DNA of 22,482 bases from AC-32 sp035455445. Lineage in GTDB: Bacteria > Actinomycetota > Thermoleophilia > Gaiellales > Gaiellaceae. The stretch's first letter is position 1. Each line of letters opens with the position of its first letter. Below are positions 15,006 to 22,082 of the stretch, piece by piece. Under the pieces are notes generated by a model. The model was not told the DNA's origin and did not search any database. It saw only the letters and a list, made by a program, of their open reading frames with translations. The DNA lies in NCBI GenBank assembly GCA_035455445.1, contig DATIFC010000025.1, positions 1-22,482 of the forward strand. Reading direction: 5' to 3'. A program made the position numbers and the translations under genes.

Positions 15006-15704
15006 CTAGCTCTTCGGAAACGGCTCGAGGCTGTAGCCGACGCCGTAGCGCGTCTGGATGAACGTGTGGCGCGGCGCGCGGGCGTCGATCTTCTCCCGCA
15101 GCCGGCGCACGCAGACGTCGACGGTGCGGTCGCGGTGGGTCGCGCGGCGCCCCCAGATCCGTTGCAGCAGCTCGTCGCGGCTCGCGACGCGGCCCCGGTC
15201 CTGCGCCAGCGTGTAGAGCAGCCGGAACTCGGTCGGCGTCAGCCCGGCGTCCTCGCCGTCGACGTAGGCGCGTACCGAGCGTGGATCGATGCGCAGCTCC
15301 TCGATCGCGATCTCCTCGCCGCGGTCCTCGCGGACGCCGCGCACCCCGCGCCGCGCGGCGGCCTGGACCCGCGCGACCAGCTCCTTCATCGAGAACGGCT
15401 TGACGAGGTAGTCGTCGGCCCCGATCTGCAGCGCGTGCACGCGGTCGTGCTCGGTGCCTCGCGCCGAGACGACCAGGATGGGCGTGCCGATCCCCTCCGC
15501 CCGCGCCTGCTCGATCAGCGACCAGCCGTCGAGCCCGGGCAGCATCAGGTCGAGCACCAGCACGTCGGGCCGCTCGTAGCGCAGCCGCGCGAGGCCGACC
15601 TCGCCGCCGCCGACGCGCACCGGGTCGAGGCCGGCTGCGTCGAGATGCTGCGCCATGCCCTCCGCGATCGTGTCGTCGTCTTCGACGATGAGGATCTTCG
15701 TCAC
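15006..15704 (-). CDS. OmpR/PhoP-type response regulator, likely of the Pho system
   Basis: 232-aa two-component regulator. The receiver domain (1-~120) has acidic residues E8/D9, phospho-acceptor D52 (VLDLMLPGLDG), S80 and K102 (VKPF). The OmpR/PhoB-type winged-helix DNA-binding domain is at ~130-230 (LTPTEFRLLYTL, TVDVCVRRLREKI, RYGVGYSL). The neighbouring pst-phoU genes and the adjacent histidine kinase make a PhoP/PhoB-like role the best inference. The start is GTG at 15704. TACCCT lies 10 nt upstream on the minus strand. Only 16 nt separate this start from the divergent kinase start, so the two promoters must overlap. An envelope-stress or other OmpR role cannot be excluded from sequence alone. 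Confidence 0.88.
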   Translation of the reverse strand: MTKILIVEDDDTIAEGMAQHLDAAGLDPVRVGGGEVGLARLRYERPDVLVLDLMLPGLDGWSLIEQARAEGIGTPILVVSARGTEHDRVHALQIGADDYLVKPFSMKELVARVQAAARRGVRGVREDRGEEIAIEELRIDPRSVRAYVDGEDAGLTPTEFRLLYTLAQDRGRVASRDELLQRIWGRRATHRDRTVDVCVRRLREKIDARAPRHTFIQTRYGVGYSLEPFPKS

Positions 15705-15706
15705 GC

Positions 15707-15720
15707 GATACTCAAGGGTA
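15707..15720. promoter_or_regulatory. Overlapping divergent -10 elements of the regulator and kinase genes
   Basis: Plus-strand GATACT (15707-15712) lies 8 nt before the kinase GTG. Minus-strand TACCCT (15720-15715) lies 10 nt before the regulator GTG. Both fit within the 16-nt gap, and each gene's -35 region would lie inside the other gene's coding start. Confidence 0.4.
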
Positions 15721-16401
15721 GTGGCCGACCCCGACTACGAGGCACTCCGCACCGCCTTCACGGCGTCGGTCTCCCACGAGCTGCGGACGCCGCTCGCCCG
15801 GCTGCAGGCCCTGCTCGACTCCGCCGAGCTTCCGGGCGCCGACCTGCACGCGCTGCTCGCACAGGCACGCGAGGAGGTGGGGGAGATGACGGAGCTCGTG
15901 GACGACATCCTCTTCCTGAGCGAGCTCGAGCAGGGGCGCGAGGTGGTCGCGCTCGGCGAGACCGAGGCTGCGCCCGTCCTGCGCGACGTCGTCTCCGGGC
16001 TGCTCGAGCGCGCCGAGATGGCGGGCTTGACGCTCGAGCTGCGCGTCGAGGACGAGACGATCGAGGTGCCGCTGCGCCGGCGGATGCTGAGGCTCGTCGT
16101 CGAGAACCTCGTCGAGAACGCCCTGCGCTACGCCGGCGAGGGCGCGACCTGCACGGTCACGCTCGCCCGCCTGGGCGACACGGTGGTGCTCGGGGTCGCC
16201 GACGACGGTACGGGCGTCCCCGACGAGGACGTGCCGCGGCTGTTCGAGCGCTTCTTCCGCTCCGACCGCGCGCGCACCACGCGCGGCACCGGGCTCGGCC
16301 TGGCGATCGTCAAGCACGTGGTCGAGGCCGCGGGCGGGAACGTCGAAGCCCGCGGCGGCCGAGGCCGCGGGCTCGACGTTCGGTGTGCCCTCCCGACCTG
16401 A
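15721..16401 (+). CDS. Sensor-less histidine kinase (dimerisation and ATPase domains only)
   Basis: 226-aa cytosolic kinase. The H-box VSHELRTPLARL begins only ~17 residues in (H19), followed by a DHp helix pair and a HATPase domain with N box ENLVENALRY, G1 DDGTGV, F box FERFFRSD and G2 GTGLGLAI. No membrane segment, PAS or HAMP domain precedes it. The only longer frame starts at 15655 inside the divergent regulator gene and adds no membrane or sensor features. PhoR-type kinases normally have membrane and PAS parts, so input may come directly from PhoU/PstB or another protein. GTG at 15721 fits the -10-like GATACT. The stop is 1 nt from the convergent pstS1 stop. Confidence 0.85.
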   Translation: MADPDYEALRTAFTASVSHELRTPLARLQALLDSAELPGADLHALLAQAREEVGEMTELVDDILFLSELEQGREVVALGETEAAPVLRDVVSGLLERAEMAGLTLELRVEDETIEVPLRRRMLRLVVENLVENALRYAGEGATCTVTLARLGDTVVLGVADDGTGVPDEDVPRLFERFFRSDRARTTRGTGLGLAIVKHVVEAAGGNVEARGGRGRGLDVRCALPT

Positions 16402-16402
16402 G

Positions 16403-17443
16403 CTAGCTATGGACCCGGCCCAGCGTCTTGCGGGCCGCCTTCTGCACGATCTGCGGGAGCGGGACGAAGAGGAGCTTCGGCCCGTACGACTGACCCCTCG
16501 TGACCGCCCAGTCGACGAACTTCTTCAGCTCGGCGGCCTTGCCGGTCTTCAGCGGCAGGATCACGTACGTGAAGGTGCAGATCGGGTAGGCGAACTTCGC
16601 CTTCGCGTTCGGGTTCACGACCGTGATCGAGTTGTCCCTGGCGCGCAGCGTCTTGAGCGAGGCCGCCGCGGCGCGGATCTGGCGGATCCCGGGCAGCTCG
16701 AAGTTGCCGGCGCGGTTCTGGATCTTCGCGATCTTGAACTTGTTCTTGAGCGAGTAGGCGACGTCGACGTAGGTGATGCCGCCGGGCGTGCTCTTCAGCT
16801 TGCCCGCGACCCCCGAGCTGCCCTTCGCGCCGACCCCGACAGGGAAGCTCGGCTGGGTGCCCTTGCCGATCGAGTTCTTCCAGGCCTTGCTGACGTGCGA
16901 GAGGTAGTCGGTGAAGTTGTAGCTCGTGCCGCTGCCGTCGCTGCGGTAGATCGGGACGACCTTCTCATGGGGCAGATTCACGCCCTTGTTGATCTTCTGG
17001 ATCTTCGCGTTGTCCCAGTACTTGATCGAGCCGCTGTAGATCGCGGCGAGGATCGGCCCCGTCAGCTTCAGGCCGTAGCCGACGCCGCTCACGTTGTACG
17101 GGATCGACGTGCCCGAGAACGCCCACGGGATCTGGACGCAGCCGTGGCAGGCCGAGAACTGGTCCGGGGTCAGCGGAGCGTCGCTCGCCCCGAAGTCGAC
17201 GGTCCGGGCCTGGATGGCCGAGATGCCGCCGCCGCTGCCGATCGGGCTGTAGACGACCTTCGACGGCTTGTAGCCCGCCTGCCACTTCGCGACAAGCGGG
17301 GCCACGAACGTGCTTCCCGCTCCGACGAGCGTGCCGGTCTGCCTCGCAGGCTTGGCGGTCGCGAGGCTCGTCCATGCCGTCAGGGTGATCGCCGTGACCG
17401 CGAGCACGGCGAGAACCGCCGCAGTGGCTCGTTTCCGATTCAC
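16403..17443 (-). CDS. pstS: Phosphate-binding protein PstS, non-lipoprotein paralogue
   Basis: 346-aa periplasmic phosphate-binding protein. It has a Sec signal peptide (basic MNRKR, hydrophobic core, probable cleavage after ATA at residue 30) and no lipobox cysteine. Binding-site motifs are GAGSTFVAPL (41-50), IGSGGG (68-73), DFGASDAPL and RSDGSGTSYNFTDYL. A CHGC pair (C99/C102) is shared in position with the second PstS (CKSC). GTG at 17443 has AGGAG 9 nt upstream. It is transcribed divergently from pstC-pstA-pstB-phoU-pstS2; a triple 11-bp repeat lies between them. Without a lipid anchor it may be released or held another way. Confidence 0.92.
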   Translation of the reverse strand: MNRKRATAAVLAVLAVTAITLTAWTSLATAKPARQTGTLVGAGSTFVAPLVAKWQAGYKPSKVVYSPIGSGGGISAIQARTVDFGASDAPLTPDQFSACHGCVQIPWAFSGTSIPYNVSGVGYGLKLTGPILAAIYSGSIKYWDNAKIQKINKGVNLPHEKVVPIYRSDGSGTSYNFTDYLSHVSKAWKNSIGKGTQPSFPVGVGAKGSSGVAGKLKSTPGGITYVDVAYSLKNKFKIAKIQNRAGNFELPGIRQIRAAAASLKTLRARDNSITVVNPNAKAKFAYPICTFTYVILPLKTGKAAELKKFVDWAVTRGQSYGPKLLFVPLPQIVQKAARKTLGRVHS

Positions 17444-17520
17444 GTTGTCTCTCTCCTCTCTCAGCTGGTACTCCCTGGCGCGAGAGTGACGCGGCCGCCG
17501 ACCCGTGTGGGCTGAAAGGC

Positions 17521-17548
17521 GGTAGGGATCCGGTAACGGTCCGGTGAC
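17521..17548. promoter_or_regulatory. Triple 11-bp direct repeat, candidate PhoP (Pho) box
   Basis: Minus-strand hexamers GTCACC, GTTACC and CCTACC recur at exact 11-bp spacing (plus positions 17543-17548, 17532-17537 and 17521-17526). Actinobacterial PhoP boxes are 11-bp direct repeat units related to GTTCACC plus a 4-nt spacer. The array lies 78 nt from the pstS1 start and 42 nt from the pstC start, so it could serve both. Confidence 0.65.
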
Positions 17549-17576
17549 AACCGCCGGTGCAAGCCGGATCAGCCGT

Positions 17577-17582
17577 TAGCGT
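17577..17582 (+). promoter_or_regulatory. Candidate -10 of the pstC-pstA-pstB-phoU-pstS2 operon
   Basis: TAGCGT lies 7 nt before the pstC GTG at 17590, with no Shine-Dalgarno. The candidate Pho box ends 28 nt upstream, close to the expected -35 position. An activator-dependent leaderless promoter is plausible. Confidence 0.5.
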
Positions 17583-17589
17583 GGCCGCC

Positions 17590-18555
17590 GTGAGCTCGAT
17601 CCCCGCCACGCATGCGCTCGCGGGCACCCGACGGCTCCGGGATCGGCTCGGAGACCGGCTGCTCTTCCTGTTGACGCTGCTCGCCGCGCTCGCGGCGGTC
17701 GCGATCATGGTCGCAATCGCGTACAAGGTGTTGCGCGGGGCTCATCTCTCGTTCAGCGCCTTCGGCTTCGGGTTCCTGAGCAGCACGACCTGGGACGCCA
17801 CCAACGGCGTCTTCGGAGCCGCCACGCTCCTCTTCGGAACGGCCGTGACGTCGGCGATCGCGCTGCTCGTCGGGGGCCCGTTCGCGATCGCGATCGCCCT
17901 CTTCCTCAGCGAGCTGGCCCCGCGCGGCGTGCGGGCCGCGGTGGGAACGCTCGTGGAGATGCTCGCCGCGATCCCCAGCGTCGTCCTCGGCCTGTGGGGG
18001 ATCCTCGTGATGGGGCCGTTCCTCGCGGATCACCTCGAGCCGGCGCTGCACCGGTGGTTCGGGTTCGTCCCGCTCTTCGGCGAGGCGTCGACCGGGAGCG
18101 ACGTCTTCCTCGCGGGGCTGATCCTGGCGATCATGATCGTCCCGATCGTCGCCAGCATCTGCCGCGAGCTCTTCCTCGCCATTCCCCAGGAGCTCGAGGA
18201 CGGCGCGCTTGCGCTGGGCGCCACGCGCTGGGAGATGGTCCGGGGGGTCGTGCTGTCCGGGTCGAAGTCGGGCATCGCCGCTGCGCTGATCCTCGGCCTC
18301 GGCCGGGCGCTCGGCGAGGCCATCGCGGTGGCGCAGATGATCGGGGCCGGCTCGGCGATCCACGGATCCCTGTTCACCCCCGGCGACACCCTGGCCTCCC
18401 GCATCGCCGAGCAGTTCCAGGGAGCGGTCTCGCGTCTGCAGATCTCGTCGCTCTTCTACCTCGCCGCGATCCTGCTCGTGATCGGGCTCGGCACGAACCT
18501 GGTCGCGCTCCTCATCGTGCGGCGCTACGGAGCCCAGCGCCAGGGAGCCGCGTGA
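17590..18555 (+). CDS. pstC: Phosphate ABC transporter permease PstC
   Basis: 321-aa integral membrane permease with about six hydrophobic segments (first at ~24-45) and the ABC-permease EAA loop EDGALALGATRWEMVRGVVL in the cytoplasmic turn that contacts PstB. It pairs with PstA to form the phosphate channel. GTG at 17590 is chosen because TAGCGT lies 7 nt upstream and the resulting N terminus (MSSIPATHAL) leads into the first helix; further in-frame starts at 17557 and 17581 exist but would begin upstream of the likely transcription start or at the -10 itself. It is the first gene of the five-gene operon. Its stop overlaps the pstA start (TGATG). Confidence 0.93.
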   Translation: MSSIPATHALAGTRRLRDRLGDRLLFLLTLLAALAAVAIMVAIAYKVLRGAHLSFSAFGFGFLSSTTWDATNGVFGAATLLFGTAVTSAIALLVGGPFAIAIALFLSELAPRGVRAAVGTLVEMLAAIPSVVLGLWGILVMGPFLADHLEPALHRWFGFVPLFGEASTGSDVFLAGLILAIMIVPIVASICRELFLAIPQELEDGALALGATRWEMVRGVVLSGSKSGIAAALILGLGRALGEAIAVAQMIGAGSAIHGSLFTPGDTLASRIAEQFQGAVSRLQISSLFYLAAILLVIGLGTNLVALLIVRRYGAQRQGAA

Positions 18556-19436
18556 TGGCAGCGGTCGAGCCGCTGACGCTCGTGGGCGACGGCCGCTCCA
18601 GGCGCCGTCGGGCGGTGAATCGAGCTGCCGAGATCGGGGCGAGTCTCGCGGCGCTCGCCGCCGTCGCCGTGCTCGCCATCGTCGTCCTCTCGGTGCTGAA
18701 GCGCGGCATCGGCGTGCTCAGCTGGGGATTCCTGACGGAGTCGCTGCCGCTGTTCGGGCAGCCCGGAGGCGGGATCGCGCCGCTCATCGTCGGGTCCGCG
18801 GTGCTGGTCGGCATCGGCACCGCGATCGCCTTGCCGCTCGGGGTGCTGACGGCGCTCTTCCTCACGGAGTTCGCCCCGAGACGCCTGGCCGTGCCGATCC
18901 AGCTGACCCTCGACCTGATGAGCGGCCTGCCGTCGATCATCATCGGGGTCTTCGTCTTCGGCCTGCTCGTCTACGGCCATGCGCAGAAGGGCTACGCCGG
19001 CGGCTTCGCGCTCTCGATCGTGATGCTGCCGCTCATCGCGCGCTCGACGCAGGAGGTCCTCCGCCTCGTGCCGTCGGTGCAGCGCGACGGCGCCCTGGCG
19101 CTGGGCGTCAGCCGCTGGAGAACGGTGCTCGGCGTCGTGTTGCCGAACGCTCTCGGCGGGATCGTGACCGGGACGGTGCTCGCGATCGCGCGCGCGGCCG
19201 GTGAGACCGCCCCGCTGCTGTTCACGACCTCGATCTTCATCAACACCGTGTCGTGGGACGCCCGCCAGGCGCTGCCGAACATGCCCGTGCAGATCTTCAT
19301 CTGGTCGGAGTCGCCGGATCCCGAGGATCACAAGCGGGCCTGGGCAACGGCGTTCGTGCTGCTGATGTTCGTCCTCGTCGCGAGCGTGCTGGCTCGAGTC
19401 GCGCTCGCGCGAAGCAAGAGGAGACTGGGCCAGTGA
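18555..19436 (+). CDS. pstA: Phosphate ABC transporter permease PstA
   Basis: 293-aa membrane permease, the partner of PstC. It has a positively charged N terminus (RSRRRRAVNR) before the first helix, about six hydrophobic segments, and the EAA motif RDGALALGVSRWRTVLGVVL near residues 178-197. The family-typical GETAPLLFT follows. ATG at 18555 shares its A with the pstC stop (TGATG), indicating translational coupling. Length is normal. Its stop at 19434-19436 is followed within 15 nt by the pstB GTG. Confidence 0.93.
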   Translation: MAAVEPLTLVGDGRSRRRRAVNRAAEIGASLAALAAVAVLAIVVLSVLKRGIGVLSWGFLTESLPLFGQPGGGIAPLIVGSAVLVGIGTAIALPLGVLTALFLTEFAPRRLAVPIQLTLDLMSGLPSIIIGVFVFGLLVYGHAQKGYAGGFALSIVMLPLIARSTQEVLRLVPSVQRDGALALGVSRWRTVLGVVLPNALGGIVTGTVLAIARAAGETAPLLFTTSIFINTVSWDARQALPNMPVQIFIWSESPDPEDHKRAWATAFVLLMFVLVASVLARVALARSKRRLGQ

Positions 19437-19450
19437 CGGAGGAGGAGCCT

Positions 19451-20299
19451 GTGAACGAGACGGTTACGATGCCGCCGATGAGGTCGGTTGACGTCGCCGC
19501 GCGCGAGAAGACCGCGCCTCGCCCGACCGAGACCGTCTTCTCGGTCGAGAACGTGAGCGCGAGCTACGGCCGCAGCACGGCGGTCAAGGACGCGAACCTC
19601 GAGATCTACAGGAACGTGATCACCGCGGTGATCGGCCCGTCGGGCTGCGGCAAGAGCACCTTCATCCGCTGCCTCAACCGGATGAACGACACGGTTCCGG
19701 GCTTCCGACTCCACGGGCGCGTGCTCTACCACGGTCAGGACATCTACGGCGACGGCGTCGAGCCGATCGAGGTCCGCCGCCGGATCGGGATGGTCTTCCA
19801 GAAGCCGAACCCGTTCCCGAAGACGATCTACGACAACGTCGCCTGGGCGCCGCGCGTGCTCGGCCTGAAGAAGAACCTCGACGAGCGCGTCGAGCAGGCG
19901 CTGACGAGCGCCGCACTCTGGGACGACGTCAAGGACCGGCTCAAGAAGAGCGCGCTCTCGCTCTCCGGCGGCCAGCAGCAGCGGCTCTGCATCGCCCGCG
20001 CGATCGCGATCGAGCCGGAGGTGCTGCTCCTGGACGAGCCGGCCTCGGCGCTCGACCCGATCGCGACGCAGAAGATCGAGGAGCTGATGCGCGAGCTGAA
20101 GCGCGACTACACGATCGTGATCGTGACGCACAACATGCAGCAGGCCGCGCGCGTCGCCGACCGAACGGCGTTCTTCAGCCTGGAGGTCGAGGACGGCCAG
20201 CGCTACGGCGTGCTCGTCGAGTACGACGAGACCGAGAAGATCTTCACCGCGCCGGCCGACCAGCGCACCGAGGACTACGTCACGGGGCGGTTCGGATGA
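19451..20299 (+). CDS. pstB: Phosphate ABC transporter ATPase PstB
   Basis: 282-aa ABC ATPase. Walker A GPSGCGKST is at 62-70, Q-loop Q117 in MVFQKPNPFP, signature LSGGQQQR at 171-178, Walker B VLLLDEP at 191-197 and switch H227 (VTHNM). The PstB-type motif RMND near 77-80 and the KPNPFPKTIYDNV stretch separate it from other ABC ATPases. It has an ~28-residue extension before the conserved domain. GTG at 19451 is chosen for the strong GGAGGAGGAG (19438-19447); another GTG at 19433 overlaps the pstA stop and is a plausible alternative. Its stop overlaps phoU by ATGA. It energises PstCA and with PhoU may relay phosphate status. Confidence 0.95.
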   Translation: MNETVTMPPMRSVDVAAREKTAPRPTETVFSVENVSASYGRSTAVKDANLEIYRNVITAVIGPSGCGKSTFIRCLNRMNDTVPGFRLHGRVLYHGQDIYGDGVEPIEVRRRIGMVFQKPNPFPKTIYDNVAWAPRVLGLKKNLDERVEQALTSAALWDDVKDRLKKSALSLSGGQQQRLCIARAIAIEPEVLLLDEPASALDPIATQKIEELMRELKRDYTIVIVTHNMQQAARVADRTAFFSLEVEDGQRYGVLVEYDETEKIFTAPADQRTEDYVTGRFG

Positions 20300-20976
20300 A
20301 CGTCCGCGTCACCTTCCAGGAGGAGCTCGACCAGCTCGAGGCGTCGCTCCAGGAGGAGGGCGCGCTCGTCCTGCGCGTGCTGCGCGGCGCGCTGAACGCG
20401 CTCGGCCAGCGCGACGTCGAGCTCGCCGACGACGTGATCGCCTTCGACGACGACGTCGACCGCTCCTACGTCGCGATCGAGGAGGCGATCCAGTCGCTGC
20501 TCGCGCGCCAGACCCCGGTCGCGACCGATCTGCGGCTCGTACTCGCGCTCCTGCACATGAACCTGCACCTCGAGCGCATGGCCGACTACTCGGTGACGAT
20601 CGCGAAGCTGACGAAGCTCGTCGCCGACGTCGAGGGCGACCCGACGCTGATGCAGACCCTGCAGGAGATGGGCGACCGTGCGGAGGAGATGATCCGCGTC
20701 GGCCTCGACGCGTTCGCGAACCGCGACCTCGCGGCGGCCGAGTCGCTCGTCGACCTGGACGAGCTGATCGACCGCGCGAACCGGCGCTTCGTCGAGCGCG
20801 TCGTCGAGGTCGTCGGCGAGCCGGGGCTGCGCGAGTGGGTGCTGCGGATGGTGATCGTCTCGCGGACCCTCGAGCGCATCGGCGACCACGCGGTGGACAT
20901 CGGCGAGCAGGTCTCGTACCTGCTGACGGCCGAGTTCCGCGAGTTCACGGACGCCTCCCACCCGGAAGAGCGATGA
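20296..20976 (+). CDS. phoU: Phosphate-signalling regulator PhoU
   Basis: 226-aa all-helical protein with two PhoU repeats, each with the E/D-x3-D metal motif: E93-RMA-D97 and E193-RIG-D197. PhoU links transporter state to the Pho kinase and lowers signalling when phosphate is plentiful. ATG at 20296 overlaps the pstB stop (ATGA), and the stop overlaps the next pstS start in the same way. Because the nearby kinase has no sensor domain, PhoU could contact its DHp or ATPase domain directly; that is inference. Length is normal. Confidence 0.94.
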   Translation: MNVRVTFQEELDQLEASLQEEGALVLRVLRGALNALGQRDVELADDVIAFDDDVDRSYVAIEEAIQSLLARQTPVATDLRLVLALLHMNLHLERMADYSVTIAKLTKLVADVEGDPTLMQTLQEMGDRAEEMIRVGLDAFANRDLAAAESLVDLDELIDRANRRFVERVVEVVGEPGLREWVLRMVIVSRTLERIGDHAVDIGEQVSYLLTAEFREFTDASHPEER

Positions 20977-22010
20977 GGACGCGCGCTCTCCTCGTGGGCG
21001 CCGCGCTGGCGGCGCTCCTGGCGGGCTGCGGCGGCTCCGGCACGAGCGGCGGCTCGAAGGGCGGCGGCGAGAGCACCGTGCTCGTCGGCGCGGGCAGCAC
21101 GCTCGTCGCGCCGCTGCTCTCGCAGTGGTCGAACGACTACTCGAAGACGCACGGCGTGACGATCACCTACGGCGCGATCGGCTCGGGCGGCGGGATCGCG
21201 CAGGTCACCGCGCGCACGGTCGACTTCGGCGCGAGCGACGCGCCCTTCTCGCCCGACCAGGCCTCCGAGTGCAAAAGCTGCCTGCAGATCCCGTGGGCGC
21301 TCGGGGCGACGCTCGTCTCGTACCACGTGAACGGCGCGCCCGCGAAGCTGAAGCTGAGCGGTCCGGTGCTCGCGGACATCTACCTCGGCAAGATCATGCA
21401 CTGGAACGACCCGCGCATCGCGGCGCTCAATCCGGGCGCGACGCTCCCGGCGACGAAGATCACGCCGGTCTTCCGCAGCGACTCGAGCGGGGACACCTAC
21501 GCGTTCACGGACTTCCTCGCGAAGGCCAGCCCGGCGTGGAAGGCGCAGAAGGGCGTCTCGACGCAGGTCAGCTTCCCGACCGGGGTCGGCGGCAAGGGCA
21601 ACGACGGCGTCGCTGCGGTGGTCTCGCGCACCGACGGCGCGCTCGGCTACCTGGCGATCTCCTACGTCTCCTCGAACAAGCTCGACTACGCCCTGATCCG
21701 CAACGAGGCCGGGCAGTTCCCGGTGCCGGCGCCCTCGTCGATCACGGCCGCGGCCAAGGCGGTGACCTCGATCCCGGCGGACAACGCGATCTCGCTCACG
21801 AACCCGCCGGCCTCCGCCCCGGGCGCCTACCCGATCTCGACCTTCACCTACGCGCTCGTCCCGCAGGGCTCGGGCAAGGCGAAGACGCTGAAGGACTTTC
21901 TCACCTACGCGATCGGCCCGGGCCAGAAGTTCGGCGCGAAGCTGCAGTTCGCGCCGCTGCCCTCCCAGGTCCTCGACGCAGACCGCAAGACGATCGCCCG
22001 CATCCGGTAG
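20973..22010 (+). CDS. pstS: Phosphate-binding lipoprotein PstS, second paralogue
   Basis: 345-aa PstS with a lipoprotein signal peptide: MRTR, a hydrophobic core and lipobox LAGC (16-19), then a Gly/Ser linker. Binding motifs are GAGSTLVAPL, IGSGGG, DFGASDAPF and RSDSSGDTYAFTDFL. The CKSC pair (C100/C103) matches CHGC in the other PstS. ATG at 20973 overlaps the phoU stop (ATGA), placing it last in the pst operon, an unusual position since pstS usually leads. It is probably the membrane-tethered receptor for PstCA, with the divergent secreted paralogue differing in affinity or location; that division of labour is inference. Confidence 0.94.
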   Translation: MRTRALLVGAALAALLAGCGGSGTSGGSKGGGESTVLVGAGSTLVAPLLSQWSNDYSKTHGVTITYGAIGSGGGIAQVTARTVDFGASDAPFSPDQASECKSCLQIPWALGATLVSYHVNGAPAKLKLSGPVLADIYLGKIMHWNDPRIAALNPGATLPATKITPVFRSDSSGDTYAFTDFLAKASPAWKAQKGVSTQVSFPTGVGGKGNDGVAAVVSRTDGALGYLAISYVSSNKLDYALIRNEAGQFPVPAPSSITAAAKAVTSIPADNAISLTNPPASAPGAYPISTFTYALVPQGSGKAKTLKDFLTYAIGPGQKFGAKLQFAPLPSQVLDADRKTIARIR

Positions 22011-22082
22011 CGACCTCGACACGGCTTCGTAACCAGATCGAAGCCCACGGCGCGGTCGCGGCAGCCCAGAGTGGCGGTGAGC

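Noticed and set aside
14990..15012. GAGCT-rich inverted repeat just after the response regulator stop, as a terminator
   Set aside because: The stem is only about 6 bp and has no T run on the minus strand; too weak to call.
15655..15720. Upstream ATG extension of the histidine kinase
   Set aside because: It would overlap the start of the divergent regulator and adds no membrane or sensor features. GTG at 15721 has a fitting -10.
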